Of a DNA stretch of 64,000 nt, positions 18,471 through 27,313 are shown one piece after another (position 1 is the stretch's first letter; each line of letters opens with the position of its first letter). The notes under the pieces were generated by a model that made no database searches, was not told the origin of the DNA, and worked only from the letters and a program-made list of their open reading frames with translations. Both the position numbers and the translations under genes were made by a program. The stretch lies in the NCBI GenBank assembly GCA_001898935.1, contig MKVT01000014.1, positions 186,001 through 250,000 on the forward strand. Direction: 5' to 3'. This stretch comes from Paludibacter sp. 47-17. GTDB taxonomy: Bacteria > Bacteroidota > Bacteroidia > Bacteroidales > Paludibacteraceae.

Positions 18471-20126
18471 TTAAAGTCCTTTTTCCAGCATCAGCGTACG
18501 TGTAGCTAAATCGCACACCTCGCTCGGTCCGTAATACTGAATCGGACCCGGATATACATAGCTCAAACTTTCGTCGGCCCATGCGGCGCGGTTGGCCGCA
18601 AAAAACTTAAACGGCGCACCGTCGAGCTTCACCAGGGCTTTCTGAATTACGGGCTTCATTTTACCATGACGGCGCTCCATGTTCATCATCATGGTGATAG
18701 GCACACCTCCGGCAATCCAATCGGTAGCAGGCGATGTAAGGTTGCGTACGGACGCCATGTAACCGGTACGGTTTTCCGAAATCAGTACAGCGGCGGTATA
18801 GCCGAGCGAATAAGTATAATCGGCATCAAAATTCGAAGGAATCGCACAACGTCCTTCGTAACCGAAGAAGTGATTGATACTGGCAAATTTTCCTTTGTAT
18901 TCGCCCGAAGCTTTTTTGATAGCCAATCGCTTAGCCACCATTTCGATCAGTAATTTCTCGGTTTCGATCAACGATACCTGAACATTTCCATGAGGATCGC
19001 GATCGAGGGTCAGCTGACGGGCAATCCCTTTAGGAAGATCGCGGTAAACCTGTGTACTTTCGGGAGTCAACAAGCCTTTCACGTACTGACGTTTTTCGTC
19101 ATCGGTGTCCAGCGCGTTGAAATCGTCGTTGTGAGCCAGCAGGTCATTCAGTTCCGAAATCAGTTTTTTCATTGCCGGAATAAACTCGATAAGCCCTTCG
19201 GGGATCAGAATGGTACCGAAATTAAGACCGTGCTCGGCACGGTGTACGATAACCTTTACAATCTCGTCGACCACATCCGACAAGGTCATATTTTTAGCCT
19301 CTACTTCTTCCGAAATAATGGTAATATTGGGCTGGCTCTGCAAACCACATTCGAGGGTGATATGCGATGCCGACCGGCCCATCAGACGGATAAAATGCCA
19401 ATATTTTTTAGCTGAGTTGGCATCGCGCTGAATGTTACCGATGAGCTCCGAATATACTTTACAAGCGGTATCAAACCCAAACGAAGTTTCGATCCAATCG
19501 TTTTTCAGGTCGCCATCGATGGTTTTCGGACAACCGATAACCTGAATATTCTTACCGTGTTGCTGGTAATATTCGGCCAGCACACAAGCGTTCGTATTCG
19601 AATCGTCGCCACCGATAATCACGATAGCATGGATATTCAATTTATTACAAATCTCGGCGCCTTTTTCGTACTGCTCTTCTTCTTCCAGCTTCGTACGGCC
19701 CGAACCGATGATATCAAATCCACCCGTATTACGATACTCGTCTACAATCTCTTTGGTAAGTTCCATGTATTTATGATCCACCAGGCCGCTGGGTCCACCC
19801 AGGAAACCGTATAGTTTATTGGCGGGGTTCAATGCTTTCAATCCGTCAAAAATTCCGCAGATAACGTTGTGACCACCCGGGGCTTGTCCGCCCGAAAGTA
19901 TTACACCTACGTTTTTCACCGGATACTCTTTTTTCGTACCCGGCTCAAAGCTGATTACCGGCATACCGTAAGTATTCGGAAAAAGCGCTTTAATGTCGGC
20001 CTGGTCGGCAACCGATTCGGTGGCAGCGCCTTCCTTGAGTACTACATTTCCCCGGAGCGATGCGGGTAATTTGGGCTGATACGAAGCCCTGGCAATCTGC
20101 AGGGGACTTTTAGTCATTGGTTTCAT
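18471..20126 (-). CDS. pfp: Pyrophosphate-dependent 6-phosphofructokinase
   Basis: Reversible phosphorylation of fructose-6-phosphate using pyrophosphate, a glycolytic step in many anaerobes. 551 residues, the length of the long (plant beta-like) form. Active-site motifs: [10 protein letters not shown] near 76, GGPSGL near 106, [11 protein letters not shown] near 171 and [12 protein letters not shown] near 199. The Asp in GGDDS and the Lys in PKTIDGDL mark PPi rather than ATP use. I chose the ATG at 20126; the frame opens at 20300 but that would lie upstream of the probable -7 box (20187-20194). Confidence 0.95.
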   Translation of the reverse strand: MKPMTKSPLQIARASYQPKLPASLRGNVVLKEGAATESVADQADIKALFPNTYGMPVISFEPGTKKEYPVKNVGVILSGGQAPGGHNVICGIFDGLKALNPANKLYGFLGGPSGLVDHKYMELTKEIVDEYRNTGGFDIIGSGRTKLEEEEQYEKGAEICNKLNIHAIVIIGGDDSNTNACVLAEYYQQHGKNIQVIGCPKTIDGDLKNDWIETSFGFDTACKVYSELIGNIQRDANSAKKYWHFIRLMGRSASHITLECGLQSQPNITIISEEVEAKNMTLSDVVDEIVKVIVHRAEHGLNFGTILIPEGLIEFIPAMKKLISELNDLLAHNDDFNALDTDDEKRQYVKGLLTPESTQVYRDLPKGIARQLTLDRDPHGNVQVSLIETEKLLIEMVAKRLAIKKASGEYKGKFASINHFFGYEGRCAIPSNFDADYTYSLGYTAAVLISENRTGYMASVRNLTSPATDWIAGGVPITMMMNMERRHGKMKPVIQKALVKLDGAPFKFFAANRAAWADESLSYVYPGPIQYYGPSEVCDLATRTLMLEKGL

Positions 20127-20186
20127 ACGTAAATAATTTATTAATAAGTATTTATAGATTTTTATCCGATTCTTGGAAATTGAGCA

Positions 20187-20194
20187 CAAAAGTA
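20187..20194 (-). promoter_or_regulatory. -7 box for pfp
   Basis: Minus-strand TACTTTTG, giving a start near 20180 and a leader of about 55 bases. No good -33 box is seen. Confidence 0.45.
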
Positions 20195-20219
20195 CAAAAA
20201 AAACCACGGAAATGAAAAA

Positions 20220-20250
20220 ATTGCGAATCCAAAAAGTTTCATTACCTTTG
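20220..20250 (+). promoter_or_regulatory. Promoter for the first DEAD-box helicase
   Basis: ATTG at 20220-20223, a 19-base spacer and TACCTTTG at 20243-20250. The predicted start near 20257 leaves an unusually long leader of about 150 bases. Confidence 0.7.
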
Positions 20251-20257
20251 CACCCGC

Positions 20258-20408
20258 AAATTATAATTATTCGCGGGAAGGGTAAAATTCCGATTATCAC
20301 TGCTATAACTTATGCAGTATGGCTTCTGAGGGGGGTACACGTTTAAGTGACGAAAGTAAAAATCGCCGGAGGATTGCCCAGAACGTGTACAAATCCAAAA
20401 CAAATTAC
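20258..20408 (+). promoter_or_regulatory. Structured 5' leader of the DEAD-box helicase mRNA
   Basis: Contains a 5-bp hairpin (20299-20303 with 20314-20318) and a perfect 9-bp inverted repeat, GTACACGTT at 20335-20343 with AACGTGTAC at 20382-20390. The second encloses 38 bases including GGAGGA. Long structured leaders are known for cold-inducible helicases in other bacteria; regulation here is inferred. Confidence 0.45.
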
Positions 20409-22211
20409 ATGACTTTTAAAGAACTGAATCTGAGAGAAGAGATTCTTTCAGCAATCGATGAACTCGGTTTCGAGTTCCCGATGCCTGTGCAGGAAAAGGT
20501 AATTCCTTTCATGCTTGAAAATGATGCCGACCTGGTAGCCCTGGCTCAAACCGGAACCGGAAAAACGGCCGCCTTCGGATTACCCATCCTGAACATGATC
20601 GATCCGTACCAGAAACAGGTGCAGGCCCTGGTACTCTCTCCTACCCGCGAACTTTGTATCCAGATCGCCAACGACCTGAAAAACTTTTCGAAATTTCTCA
20701 AAACCCGTGTGGTACCTGTATACGGAGGTGAAGATATACGTACGCAGCTGAAGCAGCTCGACAACACCCCGCAAATTATTGTGGCTACGCCGGGACGGCT
20801 GATCGACCTTATCGACCGGGGCAAAGTACGGCTGGAGAACATCCGCTACCTGGTGCTCGACGAAGCCGACGAGATGCTCAATATGGGTTTCAAAGAAGAT
20901 ATTGAAACGATATTAGCTACGACGCCTGCCAGCCGCAGGACTACTTTATTCTCGGCTACCATGCCTGCCGAAATTGCCCGTATCGCTAAAAAATACATGA
21001 AAGAATATACCGAAATCACGGTTGGAAACCGGAACTCGGGATCGGACAACGTGTCGCATATCTTTTATGTTTCTCAGGCCAAGCAACGCTACCTCGTGCT
21101 CAAGCGTATTGTCGACCTGAATCCGGATATTTACGGGATTGTTTTTTGCCGTACCCGCCAGGAGACCAAGGAGGTGGCCGACCACCTGATGCGCGACGGA
21201 TACAATGCCGATGCACTGCACGGCGACCTTTCGCAGGCTCAACGCGACACGGTGATGCAAAAATTCCGTATCCGCAACCTGCAATTACTGGTAGCCACCG
21301 ATGTGGCCGCCCGCGGATTGGATGTAAGCGATCTGACTCATGTGATCAACTACAACCTTCCGGACGATGTAGAAGTGTACACCCATCGCAGCGGACGTAC
21401 AGGCCGGGCCAATAAAAAAGGCGTATCGGTGTCGATCATCCATTCGAAAGAAAAATTCAAAATCAGGGATATCGAGCGGATGCTGGGTAAGAAGTTCGAG
21501 CAACAACAGATTCCCAATGGCCTGGAAGTGTGTAAAAAGCAACTGTTCCACCTGATCGACAAAATGCAGAACGTGGAGGTAAACGAAGAACAGATAGCTC
21601 CGTACATGACTCAGATTATGAAACAGCTCGAATACCTCGACAAAACCGAGCTGCTCAAACGGTTTGTTTCGTTGGAATTCAATCGCTTCCTCGACTATTA
21701 CAAAGACTCGGAAGATCTCAATTACCATGAAAAGGACAGAGGTCCGCGCAAGGAACGCGACGAAAGAGACGGACGGAGCGGCGGGCGTGAAGACTCGGGC
21801 GACAAACGCTTCCGCAGGGGGCAGAAGGTTCGTCTGAAAGTCAACCTGGGCAATCGGGAAGGAATCAACCCCAAACGATTGCTGGGCATTATCAACGATA
21901 TAGTGGGCGACAAAACCATCAGCGTAGGCGATATCGAAGTGACCAATAAATTCACTTTCTTCGACGTCTTTGCCGATCAGCTCGACAAAGTGGTCGATTC
22001 GTTTGCCCAACAAAAAGAAATCACCTTAGCCGCAGCACGTGAAAGCAGCGGCTATCAGGAAAAACAGGAATCGCCCTATAAGAGCCGTGAACGCTCATCA
22101 TCGCGAAAAAAACCAGCCTACAACGAACGTGAAAACAACCGCCGGCCTTCTTCGTCGGGTCGTTCCTCCGAACGTACCAATGGCGATAAACCCTGGCGAA
22201 ACAGAAGATAG
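20409..22211 (+). CDS. DEAD-box RNA helicase with DbpA-like RNA-binding domain
   Basis: 600 residues from the ATG at 20409 (MTFKELNLREE), where the family's Q-motif region begins; an earlier in-frame ATG at 20319 would add 30 basic residues unlike the family. Helicase motifs: AQTGTGKTAAFGLPI, PTRELCIQ, DEADEMLNMGF, SAT, HGDLSQAQRD and HRSGRTGRA. After a charged linker, residues about 490-550 form a DbpA/CsdA-type RNA-binding domain (VRLKVNLGNREGINPKRLLG), followed by a basic, disordered Ser/Arg tail. Such proteins remodel rRNA or mRNA, often at low temperature. The long leader suggests post-transcriptional control. Confidence 0.93.
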   Translation: MTFKELNLREEILSAIDELGFEFPMPVQEKVIPFMLENDADLVALAQTGTGKTAAFGLPILNMIDPYQKQVQALVLSPTRELCIQIANDLKNFSKFLKTRVVPVYGGEDIRTQLKQLDNTPQIIVATPGRLIDLIDRGKVRLENIRYLVLDEADEMLNMGFKEDIETILATTPASRRTTLFSATMPAEIARIAKKYMKEYTEITVGNRNSGSDNVSHIFYVSQAKQRYLVLKRIVDLNPDIYGIVFCRTRQETKEVADHLMRDGYNADALHGDLSQAQRDTVMQKFRIRNLQLLVATDVAARGLDVSDLTHVINYNLPDDVEVYTHRSGRTGRANKKGVSVSIIHSKEKFKIRDIERMLGKKFEQQQIPNGLEVCKKQLFHLIDKMQNVEVNEEQIAPYMTQIMKQLEYLDKTELLKRFVSLEFNRFLDYYKDSEDLNYHEKDRGPRKERDERDGRSGGREDSGDKRFRRGQKVRLKVNLGNREGINPKRLLGIINDIVGDKTISVGDIEVTNKFTFFDVFADQLDKVVDSFAQQKEITLAAARESSGYQEKQESPYKSRERSSSRKKPAYNERENNRRPSSSGRSSERTNGDKPWRNRR

Positions 22212-22249
22212 AAATTTCTTTATGTTTAATTTTAAATAAATATTGTTGT

Positions 22250-22915
22250 ATGAGAAAATTCGTTTTTTTGATGGCAGTGGCCGTAAGCACGATAGCTTAC
22301 GCACAAACCAATCTGCAGTTGCATTATGACCTGGGAGCAGGCAGGAATTATTTTACCTCCACCATCGAGCGTTTCAAACCCGATGCAAAAGGAAGCACTT
22401 TCTTTTTCGTGGATATGAATTACAACGCTGCGGGTCCGACCGAGGCCTATTTTGAGATTGCCCGTGAACTGAAATTCTGGGATGGTCCGCTTTCGGCTCA
22501 CATCGAATACAATGGCGGGTTGCATGCCGAATCGGGAGCGAGTTTTCAAATCAACAATGCTTATCTGCTGGGGGCGACCTACAGTCTGAACAGCAAGGAT
22601 TTTTCAAAAGGCTTGTCGCTTTCGGCCATGTACAAGAATATCCAGGGCAATACCGACCCGCACAATTTCCAGGTGACGGCCGTATGGTACATGAACCTGC
22701 TGAAAGGGAAGGTATCGTTTACCGGTTTTGCCGATTATTGGAGAGAAAAAAACGGTTTTCTGGGAACTGAGTATGTGTTCCTGAGCGAGCCTCAATTATG
22801 GTACAACCTCAACAAAACCCTTTCGGTGGGCGGAGAAGTGGAACTGGGTTATAATTTTGCAGGGGTTGCCGGCTTTAAAGCTTGTCCTACACTGGCAGTT
22901 AAATGTAACCTCTAA
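22250..22915 (+). CDS. DUF5020-family outer-membrane channel (Tsx-like)
   Basis: 221 residues with a signal peptide (1-18, ending AYAQ) and beta-strand periodicity (NLQLHYDLGAGRNYFTSTIE near 20, YWREKNGFLGTEYVFLSEPQ near 160). It looks like the DUF5020 family of Bacteroidota, related to the nucleoside channel Tsx. The next gene, 11 bases away, is a purine permease. The two probably form an uptake route for nucleosides or nucleobases, the channel in the outer membrane and the permease in the inner one. The function of this protein itself is inferred from context. Confidence 0.75.
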   Translation: MRKFVFLMAVAVSTIAYAQTNLQLHYDLGAGRNYFTSTIERFKPDAKGSTFFFVDMNYNAAGPTEAYFEIARELKFWDGPLSAHIEYNGGLHAESGASFQINNAYLLGATYSLNSKDFSKGLSLSAMYKNIQGNTDPHNFQVTAVWYMNLLKGKVSFTGFADYWREKNGFLGTEYVFLSEPQLWYNLNKTLSVGGEVELGYNFAGVAGFKACPTLAVKCNL

Positions 22916-22926
22916 TACACTCCATC

Positions 22927-24216
22927 ATGCTCGAGAAATTCTTCAAACTAAAAGAGAACGGTACCAACGTGCGTACCGAGGTGATTGCCGGTATTACGAC
23001 CTTCCTCACCATGGCGTATATTCTGGCTGTAAATCCGTCGATCCTTTCGGCTGCCGGTATGGACCAGAATGCCCTGTTTACCACTACTGCCATAGCCGCC
23101 ATTATCGGTACGCTGGTGATGGCGCTTTGGGCTAAGTTGCCTTTTGCGCTGGCTCCCGGAATGGGTCTGAACGCATTTTTTGCATTTTCGGTGGTTCTGG
23201 GCATGGGGCATAGCTGGCAGTTTGCGCTCACCGCAGTACTTATCGAAGGAATTATTTTCATTTTTCTTACGGTATTTAATGTGCGGGAAGCTATCGTCGA
23301 TGCTATTCCCAAATCGATCCGTACAGCCATCAGTTCGGGTATCGGCTTGTTTATCGCTTTTATCGGTCTGCAGAATGCCGGTATTGTGGTAAATAATGAT
23401 GCCACACTGGTCGGATTGGGTGAGATTACTTCGGGAAATGCCCTGCTTGGACTGATCGGCTTAGTGATAACCGCTGTTTTAGTGGTTAAAAAGGTAAAAG
23501 GCGATTTGCTGATCGGGATCCTGGTTACTACCCTCATAGGTATTCCGCTGGGAATTACCCAAATGAAAGGGTTTATAAGCGTGCCTCCTTCGATTGAACC
23601 TATTTTTTTCCAATTCGAATGGAAAGAGATTTTCACGTTCGACATGATGATCGTGGTGTTCACCTTTCTTTTTGTGGATATTTTCGATACGCTGGGAACA
23701 CTGGTGGGCGTGTCGACCAAAGCAGGGATGCTGGACAAGAACGGTAAAATTCCCAATGCCAAGAAAGCCTTTATGGCTGATGCCATCGGAACGACAGCCG
23801 GAGCTATGCTGGGTACCAGTACGGTAACCACTTATGTCGAAAGTGCTGCCGGGGTTTCGGAAGGAGGCCGTACCGGCTTAACCGCCTTGGTTACTGCCAT
23901 TGCATTTGGTGCGGCACTGTTTTTATCGCCCGTATTCCTGGCGATCCCCGGCGCTGCTACTGCGCCCGCACTCATTCTGGTCGGTTTGTATATGTTGTCG
24001 CCAATCCGCGAACTTGATTTTAACGATTTCTCGGAAACTATTCCCGCATTTATAACCATCGTCGCCATGCCATTAACCTATAGCATTGCCGAAGGTATTA
24101 CCCTGGGCGTATTGAGTTTCGTGTTTATCAATCTGTTGGCCGGAAACTTCAAAAAATTAAGCATCGGCATGTATATTCTGGCCGTATTGTTTATTTTGAA
24201 ATACATCTTCATCTGA
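22927..24216 (+). CDS. NCS2-family (AzgA-like) purine permease
   Basis: 429 residues and about 12-14 membrane segments. Family signatures include TEVIAGITTFLTMAYILAVN near 17, the substrate motif ALAPGMGLNAFFAF near 75 and VFTFLFVDIFDTLGTLVGV near 242, with GTSTVTTYVESAAGV near 297. This is the AzgA branch (adenine, guanine, hypoxanthine; proton symport) rather than the UraA/XanQ branch. It is co-transcribed with the Tsx-like channel and ends before a strong terminator. Confidence 0.92.
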   Translation: MLEKFFKLKENGTNVRTEVIAGITTFLTMAYILAVNPSILSAAGMDQNALFTTTAIAAIIGTLVMALWAKLPFALAPGMGLNAFFAFSVVLGMGHSWQFALTAVLIEGIIFIFLTVFNVREAIVDAIPKSIRTAISSGIGLFIAFIGLQNAGIVVNNDATLVGLGEITSGNALLGLIGLVITAVLVVKKVKGDLLIGILVTTLIGIPLGITQMKGFISVPPSIEPIFFQFEWKEIFTFDMMIVVFTFLFVDIFDTLGTLVGVSTKAGMLDKNGKIPNAKKAFMADAIGTTAGAMLGTSTVTTYVESAAGVSEGGRTGLTALVTAIAFGAALFLSPVFLAIPGAATAPALILVGLYMLSPIRELDFNDFSETIPAFITIVAMPLTYSIAEGITLGVLSFVFINLLAGNFKKLSIGMYILAVLFILKYIFI

Positions 24217-24231
24217 TACTGCCTACAAAGC

Positions 24232-24301
24232 AAAAACGCCAACCTCAGTTTTCTTTTATAGACCCATGGTACAATAAGAACAAACTGAAGTTGGCGTTTT
24301 C
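24232..24301. terminator. Bidirectional terminator
   Basis: Long hairpin between two convergent genes. The AAAACGCCAAC arm (24233-24243) pairs with GTTGGCGTTTT (24290-24300), and further inner pairing TCAGTTT/AAACTGA follows after a small bulge. Confidence 0.8.
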
Positions 24302-24311
24302 ATTTCATAGT

Positions 24312-25172
24312 TTACAGGTGTATTTCGGCTTCCAGGGCATGATGATCGGAAAGATGGTGCAATTCCTCCCCTACCATCCGCTGAAAAGCCCTTATTTTCC
24401 GTTCGATCCGGTGAATGAGCTCATCGTTCCGGAGCAGGAAATAATCAATCAGTTTTTTTCGTCCGTCGGGTTTGCGCAACAAGGTATTGCCCCTTTCGTC
24501 GTACGAATATATTAATCCACTGCTGAAATCTCCATCTTTAGCATTCAGCAAGCGCAACATTCCTTCATAGGTCTCCGAATCGTTCTTATCGATATTAAAA
24601 TCGCCACAGATCAGCTGGGGTACATTAACTTCGTGAAACTGCTCCAGCAATTGCCGGTTGATGGCGTCCAATTGCCGCTCCCGAATGCCTTCCCGGCCGT
24701 CGGCTTGCAGATGAGTGGTAACCAACTGAAATTTTTTACCATTAAAAACCCCTTCAAACAACACGGCGCCCTTCCGTGCAACTGCGTCAAAACCGGTTGC
24801 CTCGGTAAACCGAACACTGCCGAGCATGGTGAGCGGAATACGGCTCACCACCCACAACCCGCTGTTGGTACGATGAAGCGACCTGCCCTGATTAACCGGG
24901 CCGTACTGAAAGGGATACTTTTCCTTGATTTTCCGGGCAATATGCCGGCGGTTGGTCGCGCTGAAGGCTTCCTGAAACACCACTACATCGTAGTTCGATT
25001 CAACGATCTGATCGGCAATGGCTTTCGCCCGTGATTGATTATCGTTGAACAAACTCAGCACCGGAAGCAGGTAAATATTCCAGCTCAACACACGTAAAGG
25101 TTGTTGTTCGATGGCTTGCAGGGATTGATAAGTCATAAAAAGAAGGAATAAGAATCGGTATTTCATATGCAT
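24312..25172 (-). CDS. Secreted endonuclease/exonuclease/phosphatase-family phosphodiesterase
   Basis: 286 residues with a signal peptide (about 1-20). EEP-fold motifs are in order: LSWNIYLLP, VVVFQEAF (metal Glu), TTHLQAD, CGDFNIDKND (catalytic Asp/Asn) and the terminal SDHHALEAEI (Asp-His). The motif spacing resembles neutral sphingomyelinases, so a phospholipid or sphingolipid substrate is plausible but not shown. A start at 25166 is equally possible. It is monocistronic, convergent with the purine permease, and lies 76 bases after the TonB receptor. Confidence 0.85.
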   Translation of the reverse strand: MHMKYRFLFLLFMTYQSLQAIEQQPLRVLSWNIYLLPVLSLFNDNQSRAKAIADQIVESNYDVVVFQEAFSATNRRHIARKIKEKYPFQYGPVNQGRSLHRTNSGLWVVSRIPLTMLGSVRFTEATGFDAVARKGAVLFEGVFNGKKFQLVTTHLQADGREGIRERQLDAINRQLLEQFHEVNVPQLICGDFNIDKNDSETYEGMLRLLNAKDGDFSSGLIYSYDERGNTLLRKPDGRKKLIDYFLLRNDELIHRIERKIRAFQRMVGEELHHLSDHHALEAEIHL

Positions 25173-25248
25173 TTTTTACCTTGCAAAGAAATACACTGCA
25201 GATTACGAAGCATTTATCATTGCATGACAAATTGATGAAACGAAACGT

Positions 25249-27309
25249 TTACCAATAGAACTGCAAGGAAGCCGCCCAATTCCGGGGTAAGGCCGGATAG
25301 TAATACCGCGGAGCGCTCCCCGCGAACGAAGGAGCATTGATCAATACCATACCGGCATACTGTTCGTCGAATACATTATATACCCACAGTTGCGCTTTGA
25401 CCCGGACAAGCTTCGTAGCCTCCGGTTCGTAACGCACTCCTACATCAAACGTTTGCCATCCTTCCACCTTTACCTGGTTGGCATCGTCGGCAAACTGCGA
25501 ACCCGTGTTGCGATAAGTCAGGTGTAATTGAAGTTTCAACGGTAAGTCGGCCACAAGACCGGAATAGAGTTGCATGCCCGGTATTCCCGGGAGCCGGTTG
25601 CCGGAAAAACCGGCTCCTGAATCCTCAAAAACACGAAACCGATTATCCGAAGCCGACACGCTCAGCGAACCGCTCAGCCAGTACAGCGGCCGGTAACAGA
25701 TCATCCCTTCCACTCCTCTCAAAACCGAACTGCCCGCATTATCGCCATAAAAAACATCCTCCGCAGGCCGTTTGATAACCAGTAAATCGTTGAGTAAGAT
25801 AGCGTAAACCGATCCCTGCAGGGCCAGGCGTGAATTGAGGTGCCAGGACTTAAAGCCAATGTCGAAGGTCCAACCTTTTTCGGGCCGTAAGGAAGTATTC
25901 ATCGACCCGTCCGAACGCAGACTTTCTTCCACCGTAGGATTTGAGAAACCATGTCCGGCCGAACCATACAACGAAACACGATCGGAAAGCCGGTACACCA
26001 TTCCGGCCATAGGTGAAACGATAGGCGCCGGCATATACGCTCCGCGATCGTCCCTGCGGGAGGAGTGAAGCAACCGATAGTTGGTAACATTAACATTTAC
26101 GGCCATGGACACACTAAGCGGTTCAACAGGTCTGAACTCCAGATTGACAAAAGCATTGAGGTACCTGCGAAGCTCCTGCGCCTCATTCAATACCACACCG
26201 GTTTCATTCGCCCGGGTTTGCCAGCTATATCGTTCGAAAAATCCTTCAATACCCGCAGCCGATGTGAATCCCGGCCCGGTATAACGCACCGATTCCTGTA
26301 TCGACCAACCTAGCGACCGGTCGTCGAGAATATTAAATGGCCTTAATTCGAACTGATCATAGGTCTTCGTAGTCACCAGCAGCGAGTTCGACCAATCCGG
26401 TGCGACAGCTGTTTCCAGTTTCACACCGGCCACCAACCGTTGGTACTCCTTAAATCCTTTCGCCAAAAGCCAGTTGGAAGCAGCCGCCGAAGGATTGCTA
26501 CGGTAGGTTGATTCATCGATCGAGCTGGGTGTAAACGCATGTACATCGCTCAGCAGCAAAAGATAGCTTAATTTTCCAAGCACGGGTATGCTATGCCCGC
26601 CGGTCAACAACCCGGAAGTGCGTGCGTAGGCACTGTTTTCACGAAATCCGTCCCCGCTAAGCCGGGCGATTCCGGCAGTAAGCTGATTCGAGGGGCGCCC
26701 CACAGACACCAGGCCCGTGAACTTCAACCGGCCAAAACTGCCGGCCGTAATTCCGGTTTCTGCAATCAGCTTCGTATGTTTATGCTCGAAACCACGATGA
26801 GGAGCCCGGGTGACAAAACGTACCGCCCCACCCATACCCGAACCGTACCAGGCCGAATAAGATCCTTTTACGACCTCGGCCCGTTCGATAAACGATAATT
26901 CCAAATCGTCGAACACCGAATATCCGTCGCCTCCGGAAAGCGAGATATCGTTGAGATACACCTGCGTACGGTTGGTGCCGTACTGACTACGCGAGCCGAT
27001 GCCTCGTAAGGTTAATTTAAGGGTCTGAGCGGTTGCCGCTTGAAGCTGCACCCCCGGAACGGCAGCTAATACGGCCGGCAAATCACCGGAAATGACCGTT
27101 TGGATGTGGCCCGCTCCAACAACCTGCACGGGCGCAGCCACCGAACGGAGCGATCGAGGATACCTGGCGGCCGTAACCTGCACCTCGTCCAGTTGAACCG
27201 TATCGCGCACCCCCCCGGACTGTTGCGGAGACACCACCCAGCTCATCAGCAACAACACGATAAGCCAACCAACCTTACAACCTGCAGCAGAGCATTCGGT
27301 ACACCACAT
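25249..27309 (-). CDS. TonB-dependent outer-membrane receptor (possible PQQ receptor)
   Basis: 686 residues with a signal peptide, then a TonB-box-like stretch DTVQLDEVQVTA, a plug domain (about 45-165, with PGVQLQ, LTLRGIGSR and VEVVKG-like VVKGSYSAWYGSGMGG) and a 22-strand-type barrel ending NWAASLQFYW. No carboxypeptidase-like N-terminal domain and no SusD partner are present. It lies four bases after a PQQ-dependent dehydrogenase gene, and no pqq biosynthesis gene is in the window. By analogy with PqqU (YncD), the E. coli TonB receptor for PQQ, it may import PQQ; this rests on gene context only. Confidence 0.88.
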   Translation of the reverse strand: MWCTECSAAGCKVGWLIVLLLMSWVVSPQQSGGVRDTVQLDEVQVTAARYPRSLRSVAAPVQVVGAGHIQTVISGDLPAVLAAVPGVQLQAATAQTLKLTLRGIGSRSQYGTNRTQVYLNDISLSGGDGYSVFDDLELSFIERAEVVKGSYSAWYGSGMGGAVRFVTRAPHRGFEHKHTKLIAETGITAGSFGRLKFTGLVSVGRPSNQLTAGIARLSGDGFRENSAYARTSGLLTGGHSIPVLGKLSYLLLLSDVHAFTPSSIDESTYRSNPSAAASNWLLAKGFKEYQRLVAGVKLETAVAPDWSNSLLVTTKTYDQFELRPFNILDDRSLGWSIQESVRYTGPGFTSAAGIEGFFERYSWQTRANETGVVLNEAQELRRYLNAFVNLEFRPVEPLSVSMAVNVNVTNYRLLHSSRRDDRGAYMPAPIVSPMAGMVYRLSDRVSLYGSAGHGFSNPTVEESLRSDGSMNTSLRPEKGWTFDIGFKSWHLNSRLALQGSVYAILLNDLLVIKRPAEDVFYGDNAGSSVLRGVEGMICYRPLYWLSGSLSVSASDNRFRVFEDSGAGFSGNRLPGIPGMQLYSGLVADLPLKLQLHLTYRNTGSQFADDANQVKVEGWQTFDVGVRYEPEATKLVRVKAQLWVYNVFDEQYAGMVLINAPSFAGSAPRYYYPALPRNWAASLQFYW

Positions 27310-27313
27310 CCCC

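Noticed and set aside
20319-20408. Coding use of the in-frame ATG at 20319 upstream of the first DEAD-box helicase
   Set aside because: The extra 30 residues are not helicase-like and the stretch holds a perfect inverted repeat; the ATG at 20409 starts at the usual N-terminus.
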